Positions 23,998-32,884 of a stretch of 64,000 nucleotides of DNA are shown here, one piece after another. Source of the stretch: Dietzia sp. JS16-p6b (GTDB lineage Bacteria; Actinomycetota; Actinomycetes; Mycobacteriales; Mycobacteriaceae); assembly GCF_003052165.1 (NCBI RefSeq), contig NZ_CP024869.1, forward strand, positions 124,001 to 188,000, in the 5' to 3' direction. The stretch's first letter is position 1. Each line of letters starts with the position of its first letter. Under the pieces are notes generated by a model. That model had not been told where the DNA came from. It was given only the letters and a program-made list of their open reading frames with translations, and ran no database searches. Position numbers and translations under genes: made by a program.

Positions 23998-25134
23998 ATG
24001 ACCTCGTCGTCGGGCCCGTCCGCGCTCAGCTCGTCCGCGGTCGGCTCGTCCGCGGTCGGCTCGTCGACGCCGCGCTCGTCCTCGCCCGTGTGGGCGGTGC
24101 CCCGCGGCACGGAGGGGATCCGCATCATGGTGGACGGCGGCGTCGCGCGCGGGATGACGACGACGGAGTGCCTCGCCGGCACCGGGCTCGACGCGGCGGA
24201 CCTCGACGACGAGACCGCACAGATCTGGGCGCACCAGGAGTTCGTGGTGATCCGCAATCTCCTGGGCGAGCTCGGGGACCGGCCGGGTCTGGGTGCGGGT
24301 ATCGGTGCCCATTCGACGCTCGGGCGCACCGGCGTCATCGGCTTCATGATGCTCGCGGGGCCGACCGTGCGGGCGGCGCTCGACCGGGCCATCCCGTACC
24401 TCGCGCTCTCGCCCACTCACCTGCGGTTCTCCCTCGAGGAAGGCTCGGCGGGAGCCACCGGAACCGGGGCCGACGTGGACTGCCTGCTCGCCGCCGATGA
24501 CGAGATCCCCGCGGATGTCCGGACGTTCGTGGTCGAGCGTGACCTGGCGGGCCTGGCCGCGGCGCTCCGTGGGGCTCAGATCGACGTGGGGATCACCGGG
24601 CTCGAGACGACCCTCGGCCCGGAGAGTGCCGTGATCCTCGGTGAGTCGTGGGGGTTGACCGTCGACGAGGTCCGGCCATACGCCGAGCGGAACCGACTGG
24701 CCATCACCCGGGAGCGGCTGGACGCGCGGCTGCCCCAGGGCGACGAGAACACGGCGAAGCTCTTCGAGAGGCAGTGTCGCGAACTGCTCGACGACCGGCT
24801 GGCGCGCGTGGGCGTCGCGGGTCAGGTCCGCAGCCGCCTACGTCACGAGCGCGAGACGTGGCCGTCCATGACGGAGGTGGCAGGTGAGCTGCACATCGAC
24901 GTCCGCACCCTGCGTCGCCGGCTGGCCGCGGAGGGGACCTCGTTCCGGCGGCTGCTCGACGAGGTGAGGCATCATCGGGCGCTCGAGCTGTTGGCGCTCC
25001 GCGTGCCGGTGTCGGAGGTGGCGCGCGAACTCGGGTACTCCGAGACCGCGACCTTCACCAGGACGTTCATTCGGTGGGAGGGGGTCCCGCCCAGTCGCGC
25101 CCGGCGGGCCGGGCAGATCGAGCGAGTTCCGTGA
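23998..25134 (+). CDS. AraC-family transcriptional regulator
   Basis: A 378-residue activator-type regulator with an arabinose-binding-domain-like N-terminal module (about 50-230) and a C-terminal AraC DNA-binding domain with two helix-turn-helices (about 285-375; SMTEVAGELHIDVRTLRRRL and SEVARELGYSETATFTRTF). The first 30 residues are a Ser/Val/Gly repeat (SSAVGSSAVGSS) generated by short DNA duplications. It is divergent from the desaturase fusion, with 102 bp between the starts, so it most likely controls that gene. Three direct repeats at 20-bp spacing just downstream (25159-25210) also look like an AraC-type target. Confidence 0.88.
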   Translation: MTSSSGPSALSSSAVGSSAVGSSTPRSSSPVWAVPRGTEGIRIMVDGGVARGMTTTECLAGTGLDAADLDDETAQIWAHQEFVVIRNLLGELGDRPGLGAGIGAHSTLGRTGVIGFMMLAGPTVRAALDRAIPYLALSPTHLRFSLEEGSAGATGTGADVDCLLAADDEIPADVRTFVVERDLAGLAAALRGAQIDVGITGLETTLGPESAVILGESWGLTVDEVRPYAERNRLAITRERLDARLPQGDENTAKLFERQCRELLDDRLARVGVAGQVRSRLRHERETWPSMTEVAGELHIDVRTLRRRLAAEGTSFRRLLDEVRHHRALELLALRVPVSEVARELGYSETATFTRTFIRWEGVPPSRARRAGQIERVP

Positions 25135-25158
25135 GGCGTCGGCCGAGTGCGCACCTCC

Positions 25159-25210
25159 CGGATCGCGACCGGGTTCCACGGATTGTGCCCCATATTCACG
25201 GATCGTGACC
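25159..25210 (+). promoter_or_regulatory. Three direct repeats with 20-bp period upstream of tenA
   Basis: CGGATCGCGACC (25159-25170), CGGATTGTGCCC (25179-25190) and CGGATCGTGACC (25199-25210) follow the consensus CGGATYGYGMCC at exactly 20-bp intervals, so all lie on one face of the helix. The array sits 187 bp before tenA and 24 bp after the AraC gene. A cooperative DNA-binding protein is the likely reader. Confidence 0.5.
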
Positions 25211-25396
25211 GATCAGGACGCATGGGCATCGGCGGTGCCACTCGGGCCGAATGGCAGGCTGGGGGTGCCGGCGGCACGGTGCAGAGAGGACCGGCTCGGC
25301 GGGGTGCGGTGGCTGGCCCCGGCGTCGAGCGCGACGATCCGCACACCGACCGAGCGGACTGCTCAGCATCCCGACACTCACCCGAGGAGAGCCGAA

Positions 25397-26086
25397 ATGA
25401 CCCTGTTCGAGACCCTCAAGGACCGCTGCCGCCCCGAGTGGGAGGCCTACATCCGGCACGAGTTCGTGGAAAGGCTCGGAGAAGGAACGCTGCCGATCGA
25501 CGTGTTCCGCGACTACCTGATCCAGGACTTCCACTTCCTGGTGCAGTTCGCCCGTGCCAACGCACTGGCCGCGTTCAAGAGTCGCACGCTGGCCGACATC
25601 ACGGCCGCCCATCAGGCCACGGGGGCCATCATCGCCGAGACCGCGCTCCATCTGCGGTTGACCGAGCGGTGGGGCATTCCGCGCGCGGAGCTCGAGGCCG
25701 CCGCCGAGAAGCAGGCCACCGTCGCCTACACCCGCTACGTCCTGGACGCGGGCATGTCCGGAGACCTGCTCGACCTGCACGTGGCGCTGGCGCCGTGCAC
25801 CATCGGGTACGCCGAGATCGGGGCGCTGGTGCAGCCTCGCCTCGCCGACCACCGCGACGTGAGCGGCAGTGGCGGTGGGGTGACCGAGCATCCGTACGCC
25901 GAATGGATCGCCGAGTACTCGGGCGCAGAGTTCACCGCGGCGTCGGCTGCGGCGATCGCCCAGCTCGATCAGCTGGCCGCGGGCGGACTCAGCGAGCGAC
26001 GTCTCGACGAGCTCACCGGGGTGTTCTCCACGGCCACCCGGTTGGAGGCCGACTTCTGGCAACAGGCTCTCGACAGCGTGGCCTGA
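25397..26086 (+). CDS. tenA: TenA family thiaminase II / aminopyrimidine aminohydrolase
   Basis: A 229-residue all-helical protein that hydrolyses aminopyrimidine breakdown products of thiamine for salvage of the HMP moiety. Asp44 (YLIQDFHF), Cys134 (ALAPCTIGYAEIG, the nucleophile) and Glu217 (RLEADFW) match the TenA active site. ATG 25397 has GAGGAG at good distance; the frame is open further upstream but that extension has no TenA similarity. I checked the 262-bp upstream region for a TPP riboswitch and did not find one. The protein is relevant to the thiamine-diphosphate enzyme elsewhere in the window only in a general way. Confidence 0.93.
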   Translation: MTLFETLKDRCRPEWEAYIRHEFVERLGEGTLPIDVFRDYLIQDFHFLVQFARANALAAFKSRTLADITAAHQATGAIIAETALHLRLTERWGIPRAELEAAAEKQATVAYTRYVLDAGMSGDLLDLHVALAPCTIGYAEIGALVQPRLADHRDVSGSGGGVTEHPYAEWIAEYSGAEFTAASAAAIAQLDQLAAGGLSERRLDELTGVFSTATRLEADFWQQALDSVA

Positions 26087-26167
26087 GCCTCCGCGACCGG
26101 TCGTGGTTCGGCACGGCCCGATATACGCTCGTCGCTCCATGTCATGTCACAGTGAAAGGACGACTCA

Positions 26168-26323
26168 ATGATCATTCTCGGTGCGATTCTGTTAATCCTC
26201 GGATTCCTGTTGGACATCCCGATTCTCTGGACGATCGGCCTGGTTCTCGTGGCGATCGGGGTAATCCTCTACGTGCTCGGAGCAGCCGGCCGGGCGGTCG
26301 GTGGACGCAAACACTGGTACTGA
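26168..26323 (+). CDS. Small two-helix membrane protein, DUF6131-like
   Basis: A 51-residue protein, MIILGAILLILGFLL at the start and GGRKHWY at the end. Two hydrophobic helices (about 2-15 and 20-43) are joined by a short polar DIPILW turn. The ending GRAVGGRKHWY is characteristic of a small family widespread in mycolata; I recall it as DUF6131, with no known function. ATG 26168 follows AAAGGA, and a TATACG box at about 26121 may be the promoter. A strong terminator follows, so it is monocistronic. Confidence 0.85.
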   Translation: MIILGAILLILGFLLDIPILWTIGLVLVAIGVILYVLGAAGRAVGGRKHWY

Positions 26324-26344
26324 CCCGGCCGGGTGTGTGACCAC

Positions 26345-26381
26345 CGGGCCCGCTTCTCGCCGACCGTGAGAAGCGGGCCCG
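26345..26381. terminator. Bidirectional hairpin between the small membrane protein gene and moeA
   Basis: GGGCCCGCTTCTC (26346-26358) and GAGAAGCGGGCCC (26368-26380) form a perfect 13-bp stem, extended by one more C-G pair. It lies 22 bases after the DUF6131-like stop and 72 bases beyond moeA. Confidence 0.85.
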
Positions 26382-26453
26382 TCCACATGTGCGGGGCACC
26401 GCGGTGCGAACAGAGGCCGGGGTGTGCTCGATCGGTCACAAGGGCTCGATCGG

Positions 26454-27752
26454 TTACAAGGGGATGGTGACGACCTCGTCCCCCGCCGCCAGTGAGGTCA
26501 CGTCGGCGGGGATCTCGATCAGCACGTCGGCCCGCGCCATCGAGGCGACCAGGTGCGAACCCGGGCCCGAGACCGGTTCGGCGGTGGGCGGCCCTGACAT
26601 GCTGCCGGCGGAACCGGGCAGGAGCGCCGCTCGCAGGTACTGCGCCTTACCGGCGGGAGAGGTCACGTCGCGCGACAGCAGGGCCCGGCTGGTCTGCACG
26701 GGCACGCGACCCACGGCCTCGAGGACAATCGGACGCAGGAGTACCACGAACGACACGAGCGCGCTCACCGGATTGCCCGGCAGGCACACCACCGGCGTGT
26801 CCCGCCACGACGAGAGGCCCTGCGGGCCCCCGGGCTGCATGGCGACAGGGGCGAAGCGGGCCCCCTCGCGGTCCGCCAGGACCTGACGCACCACCTCGGC
26901 GTCCCCCATGGACACCGCCCCGACGGTCACCACGAGGTCGGCGTCCCCGGTGGCGACGTCCAGCGCCGCGGTGAAGTCGTCCCGCTCGTCACTGCTGATG
27001 ACCGTCGCGGTGACCTCGCACCCGCAGGCTCGCAGCGCCGCGCCGAGTGTGAGCGAGTTGGACTCCCAGATCTGTCCCGGCTCCAGGGGCCTGCCCGGTG
27101 CGACGAGTTCGGAGCCCGTGGCCACCACGCCGACCCGCGGGCGCGGCCGCACGTCGAGTCCGGACTCCCCGAGCGAGGCCGCCGCCGCGAGGTGCCGGGC
27201 CTCGAGCCGGGTCCCGGCGGGGATCACGAGGTCACCGGCGCGGACGTCGTCCCCCGGCCGCCGCACGAACTCCCCGGCGACCCGCGGAGCATGGACCAGG
27301 ACGGTCTCGGGCCGGCCCGCCTCGAAGGCGGCCGGGTCGGCCGGGTCGGCAGACGTGTCCTCCACGGGGACGACGCAGTCCGCTCCACCGGGCAGGGGGG
27401 CTCCGGTCATCACCGCGCAGGCCTCGTCGTCGTGGATCTCCGGTCCCGGCCCCTGGCCGGCGTGGATCGACCCCACCACCCGGAGCCGCACCGGCGAGTC
27501 CGGACCGGCCCCGGCGACATCCGACGAGCGCACCGCGTAGCCGTCCATCTGCGAGTTCACGAACAGGGGGAGGTCGGTCGACGCGAGCAGGTCCCGGGCG
27601 AGCACCGAGTCCGCGCACGCCACGAGGGGCAACCGGGTGCTCTGGGAGGCCCGCTGCAGCACCGACGCGAGATGCGTGCGCAGGAGCTCTCGGTACCCGT
27701 CGGGGGACGGGCGGGACTCGGGGCGGGTCGGGCGGTCGGGGTGGGAGGCCAT
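26454..27752 (-). CDS. moeA: Molybdopterin molybdotransferase
   Basis: A 432-residue protein that exchanges AMP for molybdate on molybdopterin-AMP, the last step of Moco formation. Family blocks are VNSQMDGYAVRSSDV, MTGAPLPGGADCVVPVED, the GNPVSALVSF segment and the central MoaB/MogA-like domain (VVATGSEL through VTVGAVSMGD). The usual TTGGxS in that domain reads TVGAVS, a small deviation. ATG 27752 lies six bases after a TACCGT box. It is divergent from the nucleobase permease gene. Confidence 0.93.
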   Translation of the reverse strand: MASHPDRPTRPESRPSPDGYRELLRTHLASVLQRASQSTRLPLVACADSVLARDLLASTDLPLFVNSQMDGYAVRSSDVAGAGPDSPVRLRVVGSIHAGQGPGPEIHDDEACAVMTGAPLPGGADCVVPVEDTSADPADPAAFEAGRPETVLVHAPRVAGEFVRRPGDDVRAGDLVIPAGTRLEARHLAAAASLGESGLDVRPRPRVGVVATGSELVAPGRPLEPGQIWESNSLTLGAALRACGCEVTATVISSDERDDFTAALDVATGDADLVVTVGAVSMGDAEVVRQVLADREGARFAPVAMQPGGPQGLSSWRDTPVVCLPGNPVSALVSFVVLLRPIVLEAVGRVPVQTSRALLSRDVTSPAGKAQYLRAALLPGSAGSMSGPPTAEPVSGPGSHLVASMARADVLIEIPADVTSLAAGDEVVTIPL

Positions 27753-27758
27753 GCCCCC

Positions 27759-27764
27759 ACGGTA
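27759..27764 (-). promoter_or_regulatory. -10 box of a leaderless promoter for moeA
   Basis: TACCGT on the minus strand lies six bases before ATG 27752. Confidence 0.5.
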
Positions 27765-27827
27765 ATCGCGTTGTACTGTGCCTACGGTCCGCGCGCGGGG
27801 CGCAGGCGGCGAAGCTAAGGGGCGACG

Positions 27828-29270
27828 GTGGCGAGAAGGCCGGGGAGAACGACGCTGTGGACCGTCCACGGTGACGGCAAGAGCATCAGGCCCGGCGAGG
27901 TCGTGGCCCCCATGGAACGGTTGAGCTGGCCCCGGACCATCGGCATCGGCGCCCAGCACGTGGTGTCGATGTTCGGCGCGACGTTCGTCTTCCCCATCAT
28001 CATGGGGCTCAACCCACAGCTCGCCATCCTCTTCTCCGGCGTCTGTACGCTGCTGTTCCTGGCGATCGTCAAGGGGCAGGTCCCCAGCTACCTGGGCACC
28101 TCGGTCGCGTTCGTCGGGGCGGTCGCGGCGATCCGCGCGCAGGGTGGCACGAGCGCGGAGGTCACCGGCGCGATGCTGGTGGCGGGTGCGACGCTCGCCG
28201 TCGTCGGCATCATCGTGCACGTGGTGGGCGGGCGCGTGGTCACCGCGATCCTCCCGCCGGTCGTCACCGGGGCCGTGGTGATGCTGCTGGGCTTCAACCT
28301 GGCGCCCGTCGTGGCCGAGACCTACTGGCCGCAGGACCAGTGGGTGGCACTGACGGTGATGATCGCCCTGATCCTCATGACCGTGGGACTGAAGGGCTTC
28401 GCCGGCCGGATCGCGATCTTCCTCGCGCTGATCTTCGGCTACGTCCTGTCGTGGGTCCTCGACCTGGTGACCGGGCCCATCACCTCGTTCAACGCCACCG
28501 CCGGTGAGGTGACGGAGCACCTGCGGGTGGACTGGTCGGGAGTGTGGGACGCGCCGTGGCTCGGGCTGCCGCCCATGACCGACGAGGCCGCGGGCGTGGT
28601 GGGAATCCACGCCCCGGACTTCTCGCTCGCGTTCGTGCTGCTCATCGTCCCCGGGATCATCGCCCTGATCGCCGAGAACGCCGGTCACGTCAAGGCGATC
28701 GGCGAGATCACGCGCACCGAGACCGACGGCCTGATGGGCCGGGCCCTGGCCGCCGACGGTGCGGGCACCGTCCTGGCCACCTCGTTCGGTGGATCGGCGA
28801 CGACGACGTATGCCGAGAACATCGGGGTGATGGCCGCGACCAAGGTCTACTCCACCGCCGCATATGTGGTGGCCGCCCTGACCGCCATCCTCCTGGGGTG
28901 TTCGCCGAAGCTGGGTGCGGTGATCTCGGCGACGCCCGGCGGGGTGCTGGGCGGGATCACGGTGGTCCTGTACGGCATGATCGGCCTGCTCGGTGCCAAG
29001 ATCTGGAAGGAGAACCGGGTCGACTTCGGCAACCCGCTCAACCTGGTCCCGGTCGCGGCGGGCGTGGTGATCGCCGTCGGCGACACGACCCTGGTCGTGA
29101 CGGACGACTTCCAGCTCGGCGGGATCGCGCTCGGCACCCTCGTGGTGGTGCTGGGCTACCACCTCGCCCGGGTGATCGCCCCGCAGTTGAGAGCGCAGGC
29201 CGAGCGCGACGAGATCCACGAGCTCACCCTCCTCGGGCCGAACCCGGAGGTGGAGGTGCCGGAGAGGTAG
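27828..29270 (+). CDS. Nucleobase:cation symporter-2 (uracil/xanthine permease family)
   Basis: A 480-residue integral membrane carrier (about 14 helices) for uracil, xanthine or uric acid, driven by protons or sodium. Signatures are QHVVSMFGATFVFPIIMG near the start and the family pattern ENIGVMAATK (about residue 328), which corresponds to Q-N-x-G-x4-T-R with E and K substitutions. GTG 27828 has AAGGGG upstream. It lies between moeA and moaA; xanthine dehydrogenase needs molybdenum cofactor, so a purine substrate would fit the context, but that is only inference. Confidence 0.92.
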   Translation: MARRPGRTTLWTVHGDGKSIRPGEVVAPMERLSWPRTIGIGAQHVVSMFGATFVFPIIMGLNPQLAILFSGVCTLLFLAIVKGQVPSYLGTSVAFVGAVAAIRAQGGTSAEVTGAMLVAGATLAVVGIIVHVVGGRVVTAILPPVVTGAVVMLLGFNLAPVVAETYWPQDQWVALTVMIALILMTVGLKGFAGRIAIFLALIFGYVLSWVLDLVTGPITSFNATAGEVTEHLRVDWSGVWDAPWLGLPPMTDEAAGVVGIHAPDFSLAFVLLIVPGIIALIAENAGHVKAIGEITRTETDGLMGRALAADGAGTVLATSFGGSATTTYAENIGVMAATKVYSTAAYVVAALTAILLGCSPKLGAVISATPGGVLGGITVVLYGMIGLLGAKIWKENRVDFGNPLNLVPVAAGVVIAVGDTTLVVTDDFQLGGIALGTLVVVLGYHLARVIAPQLRAQAERDEIHELTLLGPNPEVEVPER

Positions 29271-29336
29271 CCGCCCGCCGGTGATGCGGGCGCGCGCCTA
29301 CACTCGACCCGGACGGCCGGCAGATCGGAGGTGCGC

Positions 29337-30365
29337 GTGACAACGCAGGACCCCCCGAACACCTCGGTGCTCATCGACACCTTCGGTCGCACCGCGCGAG
29401 ACCTGCGCGTGTCGCTGACGGAGAAATGCTCGCTGCGGTGCACGTACTGCATGCCGGAGGAGGGGTTGCCCCCGATCCCCGACGCCGCACGGATGACGGG
29501 CGACGAGGTGGTCCGGCTGGTCGCGCTCGCGCACCACGAACTCGGGGTACGCGAGGTGCGCTTCACCGGCGGGGAACCGCTGATGCGCCAGGACCTCGAG
29601 CAGATCATCGCCGGGACCAGGGCGGCGTGCCCGGACCTGCCGATCGCCCTGACCAGTAACGGTGTCGGACTCGAGCACCGGGTGGGCGCGCTGGTCGACG
29701 CCGGGCTCGACCGGATCAACATCTCGCTGGACACGGTCAACCGCCTGGAGTTCGCGGAGCTCACCCGCCGCGATCGACTGCCGTCGGTCCTGCGCGGGGT
29801 GCGGGCCGCGGTCGAGGCGGGACTCGACCCGGTCAAGGTCAACGCGGTGCCGATGCGGGCGACCCTGCCCGGGGCTCCGGACCTGCTGGAATGGGCTCTG
29901 ACCGAGGGCGTGCAGCTGCGGTTCATCGAGGAGATGCCGCTCGACGCCGACAACACCTGGTCCCGGGTGGAGATGGTCACCGCGCAGGAGCTGCTCGAGG
30001 TGCTGGGCGCGCGATTCGACCTCGTCCCCGCCGGCCGCGAGGACCCGTCCGCACCGGCCGAGTTGTGGCAGGTGGTCGGACGTTCGGTGGCGGGGTCTCC
30101 GGCACACGTCGGGGTGATCGCCACCGTCACCCGGAATTTCTGCGCGGCCTGCGACCGGACGAGGTTGACCGCGGAGGGCACAGTGAGATCCTGTCTGTTC
30201 AGCGACGACGAGACCGACGTCCTGGGCGTCCTGCGTTCCGGCGCGCAGGACGCGGAGATCGCCCGGGTCTGGCGCGGGGCGATGTGGGGCAAGCAGGCCG
30301 GGCACGGCATCGGCGGGACGGCGTTCCACCGGCCGCGCAGGTCGATGGGCGCCATAGGTGGATGA
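29337..30365 (+). CDS. moaA: GTP 3',8-cyclase (radical SAM)
   Basis: A 342-residue radical SAM enzyme that starts molybdopterin synthesis by rearranging GTP. The SAM cluster ligands are Cys31, Cys35 and Cys38 (CSLRCTYC); the second cluster uses [10 protein letters not shown] and the Cys of VRSCLF in the C-terminal part. The protein ends in a glycine pair (IGG), as MoaA proteins usually do. GTG 29337 is preferred over GTG 29331 because GGAGG lies five bases upstream, and TACACT at about 29299 is a plausible -10 box. moaD and modA follow closely. Confidence 0.96.
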   Translation: MTTQDPPNTSVLIDTFGRTARDLRVSLTEKCSLRCTYCMPEEGLPPIPDAARMTGDEVVRLVALAHHELGVREVRFTGGEPLMRQDLEQIIAGTRAACPDLPIALTSNGVGLEHRVGALVDAGLDRINISLDTVNRLEFAELTRRDRLPSVLRGVRAAVEAGLDPVKVNAVPMRATLPGAPDLLEWALTEGVQLRFIEEMPLDADNTWSRVEMVTAQELLEVLGARFDLVPAGREDPSAPAELWQVVGRSVAGSPAHVGVIATVTRNFCAACDRTRLTAEGTVRSCLFSDDETDVLGVLRSGAQDAEIARVWRGAMWGKQAGHGIGGTAFHRPRRSMGAIGG

Positions 30366-30405
30366 TTTGTCAACAAAATGGTTCCGGCGTGTCCGGGACA
30401 GAGGT

Positions 30406-30411
30406 TAGAGT
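30406..30411 (+). promoter_or_regulatory. -10 box of a leaderless moaD promoter
   Basis: TAGAGT lies seven bases before GTG 30419, so moaD-modA may be transcribed separately from moaA. Confidence 0.45.
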
Positions 30412-30418
30412 CGACCAC

Positions 30419-30682
30419 GTGAGCACGACATCCAGAATGATCACCGTGGGGTACTACGCGGCGGCCGAGGACGCGGCCGGCACCGCGCGCGAGCGCCTCC
30501 TCACGGAGGCGACCACCATCGGCGAACTGGCCCGGGAGGTCTGCGAGCGGCACGGTGAGCCGCTCGCCAGCATCGTCACGGTCTCGTCGTTCCTCATCGG
30601 CGAGGAGACCACCCGCGATCCCCACGCGTCGATCGACGGGGTCTCCGTGGTCGACGTCCTGCCCCCGTTCGCCGGAGGGTGA
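30419..30682 (+). CDS. moaD: Molybdopterin synthase sulfur carrier subunit
   Basis: An 87-residue beta-grasp (ubiquitin-like) protein ending in PPFAGG; the C-terminal Gly-Gly is activated and converted to the thiocarboxylate that delivers sulfur to MoaE. GTG 30419 is favoured by the upstream TAGAGT box; an internal ATG at 30437 would remove six residues. It is 53 bp after moaA and 3 bp before modA. No moeB-like activating enzyme is visible in the window. Confidence 0.92.
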   Translation: MSTTSRMITVGYYAAAEDAAGTARERLLTEATTIGELAREVCERHGEPLASIVTVSSFLIGEETTRDPHASIDGVSVVDVLPPFAGG

Positions 30683-30685
30683 CCG

Positions 30686-31492
30686 GTGGGACGGCGTTCG
30701 GGGCTCGCGTTGGGCGTCGCCCTGATGTGTTCCGGCGTCGCCTGTGCGGTCGAGGAGCCTGAGGCCACCGCGGTCGTCTCGCTCGGGGTGGCGGCCGCCC
30801 CGTCGCTGTCCGAGGCGTTCGTCGACATCATCCGGATCTTCGAGGCGGAGAACCCGGGTGTTCGGGTCCATCTCGAACTCGGGCGGTCGGACGAGATCGC
30901 CCGGGGGTTGTCCGAACGCACGGACCTCAACGTCTTCGCCTCCGCGAGCGAGGAGGCGATGGAGTCGGCAGTAGAGCAGGGCGCGGCGGTGGGGCCGCAG
31001 ATCTTCGCCCGCAACCACGTGGTCGTGGCGGTCCCGGCCGGGAACCCCCGCGACGTCCGAGAGATGGCCGACCTGGCCCGTCCGGAGTTGAGGGTGGGCC
31101 TGTGCGCGGTGGACACCCCGTGCGGGAAGGCGACCGAGAAGGTGCTCACGGCCTGGTCGGTGCAACCCGTGGACGCCGTGAGGGAATCGGGTGGGTCCCG
31201 CGCTCTCACCGCCAGGCTCGCGGACGGTGAGATGGACGTGGGAATCGTCTACCGCACGGACGTGGCGAGTTCGAACGGGTGGGTGGCGCCCGTCGAGGTG
31301 GAGGGCCGCGAACGCGAGCTGATGAGGTCAGCGGGCATGACCCGGTACGTCCTCGCCCGCGTACCCGGTGGGGAGGGCGGCCCGGACGGCGAAGCTGAGC
31401 GGGTCGCTGCCGACCGGTTCCGCGAATTGGTCACCTCTGATCGCGGCCGCAGAGCGCTCGAGGGGGTCGGGCTGGAACCGCTGCCGGAGTGA
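30686..31492 (+). CDS. modA: Molybdate ABC transporter substrate-binding lipoprotein
   Basis: A 268-residue exported periplasmic-type binding protein. The N-terminal signal ends in the lipobox SGVAC, so it is anchored to the outer face of the membrane. The mature part follows the ModA plan: AAPSLSEAFVDIIRIFE, FASASEEAMESAVEQG, DTPCGKATEKVL and DVGIVYRTDV. It binds molybdate or tungstate. GTG 30686 begins three bases after moaD, so expression is coupled. The permease and ATPase genes (modB, modC) are not next to it, because hmp on the opposite strand follows. Confidence 0.9.
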   Translation: MGRRSGLALGVALMCSGVACAVEEPEATAVVSLGVAAAPSLSEAFVDIIRIFEAENPGVRVHLELGRSDEIARGLSERTDLNVFASASEEAMESAVEQGAAVGPQIFARNHVVVAVPAGNPRDVREMADLARPELRVGLCAVDTPCGKATEKVLTAWSVQPVDAVRESGGSRALTARLADGEMDVGIVYRTDVASSNGWVAPVEVEGRERELMRSAGMTRYVLARVPGGEGGPDGEAERVAADRFRELVTSDRGRRALEGVGLEPLPE

Positions 31493-31517
31493 CCCGGGTG
31501 CCGCCCGGCGCGCGGGA

Positions 31518-32795
31518 CTAGACCAGCCAGTCGTTGGGGGCGAAGAGCTCGGCGTGAATCCGGTGTTCGGGCACCCCGGCCTCGAGGAACCTCGGGCGCA
31601 TCGACTGGAGGAAGCCGGTGGAGCCACACAGGAAGACGTGTGCGTCCGCCGGGAGTCCGACGGAGGCCGGGTCCATGAGGCCCGGGTGGACCGTCCCGGG
31701 TCCGGAGGCCGCGTCCGCGCCGTGCTCGTACCAGGTGTGCACCTCGGCATCGGCGAGCAGTGAGGACTCGCCGGCGACCTCCTCGGCCAGAACGTGCTGG
31801 TCGGGCGAGCGGTCCGCGTGCAGGATCAGCACGCGCCGGGGATCGTCGGTCGCCGACAGGTGAGCGATCATGCCGAGCATCGGGGTGATGCCGATCCCGG
31901 CCGAGCACAGGACGACCGGTGCCGCGTCCGGGCCCGACCCGGTTCCCGCGGCGTCCAGGACCAGGTCACCGAACGGCAGCGTGACCTGGAGCGTGGTGCC
32001 GACCCTGGCGTGGGCGTGCAGCCACCCGGAGACCTCACCGGCGGGGCACGGACCCGCGCCACCGGAGACCGCGTCGACCCGGCGGACGCCGATCCGCCAC
32101 GTGCCCGACCCCGGCGCCGCCGACAGCGAGTACTGACGCAACTGACGCGCGCCGTCGGGCAGCACCACTCCGACGGAGGTGTACTGGCCGGGTCGGAAGT
32201 CTGGCAGGTCGCCACCGTCGGGACCGCCGAGGGTCACCACGGTGACGGAATCGGTGACGTCCTCCCGGGCCAGGACGACGGCGGTCCGGAAAACGTCTCC
32301 CGGCTCGACCCGGGCCTCGGCGTAGAGGGCGTTCTCGAAGTCTACGAGGACGCCCGCCATGATCCAGTACACCTCGTCCCACGCGGCCGCGATCTCCGGG
32401 GTGATCGCCTCGCCCAGCACCTGGACGATCGCGTCGAAGAGGTTGTCGTGGACCACCTGGTACTGGTCGGCGGTGATCCCGAGGCTCGCGTGCTTGTGGC
32501 CGATCCGGGCCAGCATGTCGACGGGGCTCTTCCCGTCCACCAGCAGCGTCGCGAAGGTGGCGATGGAGGCGGCGAGCGCGCGCTGCTGGGCGCCCAGCTT
32601 CTGGTTGCCGCGGTTGAAGGTGTCGCGCAGGAGCTCGGGGTGGTTGCCGAACATCGTGCGGTAGAACACCGGGGTGATCTCGTCGATGTGCGCCCCGATG
32701 ACCGGGAGCGTGTCGCGGATGATCGGGACGTGGTGCGGCGAGAGCTCCCGCGGATGGGCGAGGATCGTCTCGAGTGAGGTGAGCGACGTGGTCAT
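31518..32795 (-). CDS. hmp: Flavohemoglobin, nitric oxide dioxygenase
   Basis: A 425-residue protein that oxidises NO to nitrate with O2 and NAD(P)H. The globin domain (about 1-140) has distal Tyr45 (VFYRTMF) and proximal His102 (HKHASLGI). The FAD domain shows RQYSLSAAP, and the NAD domain shows SAGIGITPMLGMI with a C-terminal HAELF ending. ATG 32795 has GAAGGAGA upstream. It lies 89 bp downstream of nsrR on the same strand, the classic arrangement for NO-responsive control. Confidence 0.96.
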   Translation of the reverse strand: MTTSLTSLETILAHPRELSPHHVPIIRDTLPVIGAHIDEITPVFYRTMFGNHPELLRDTFNRGNQKLGAQQRALAASIATFATLLVDGKSPVDMLARIGHKHASLGITADQYQVVHDNLFDAIVQVLGEAITPEIAAAWDEVYWIMAGVLVDFENALYAEARVEPGDVFRTAVVLAREDVTDSVTVVTLGGPDGGDLPDFRPGQYTSVGVVLPDGARQLRQYSLSAAPGSGTWRIGVRRVDAVSGGAGPCPAGEVSGWLHAHARVGTTLQVTLPFGDLVLDAAGTGSGPDAAPVVLCSAGIGITPMLGMIAHLSATDDPRRVLILHADRSPDQHVLAEEVAGESSLLADAEVHTWYEHGADAASGPGTVHPGLMDPASVGLPADAHVFLCGSTGFLQSMRPRFLEAGVPEHRIHAELFAPNDWLV

Positions 32796-32884
32796 GCGGA
32801 TCTCCTTCAGTGGACGCGACGGGGTCACCCGGGCACCTGGGGTGCCGGGCGTCGAGGGGGTGTGGGTCGGTGGTCGCCGACCGG

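Noticed and set aside
25135-25396. TPP riboswitch upstream of tenA
   Set aside because: A GGGGTGC-like stretch is present, but the CTGAGA and ACCTGATC core elements of the THI box are missing.
26454-26700. Frame disruption in moeA because the TTGGxS motif reads TVGAVS
   Set aside because: The surrounding MoeA sequence is intact and in frame; a substitution in this loop is not evidence of a pseudogene.
29156-31165. A 669-codon minus-strand frame opposite moaA, moaD and modA
   Set aside because: The opposite strand carries three clear Moco genes; this frame has only Arg/Ser/Pro-rich sequence.
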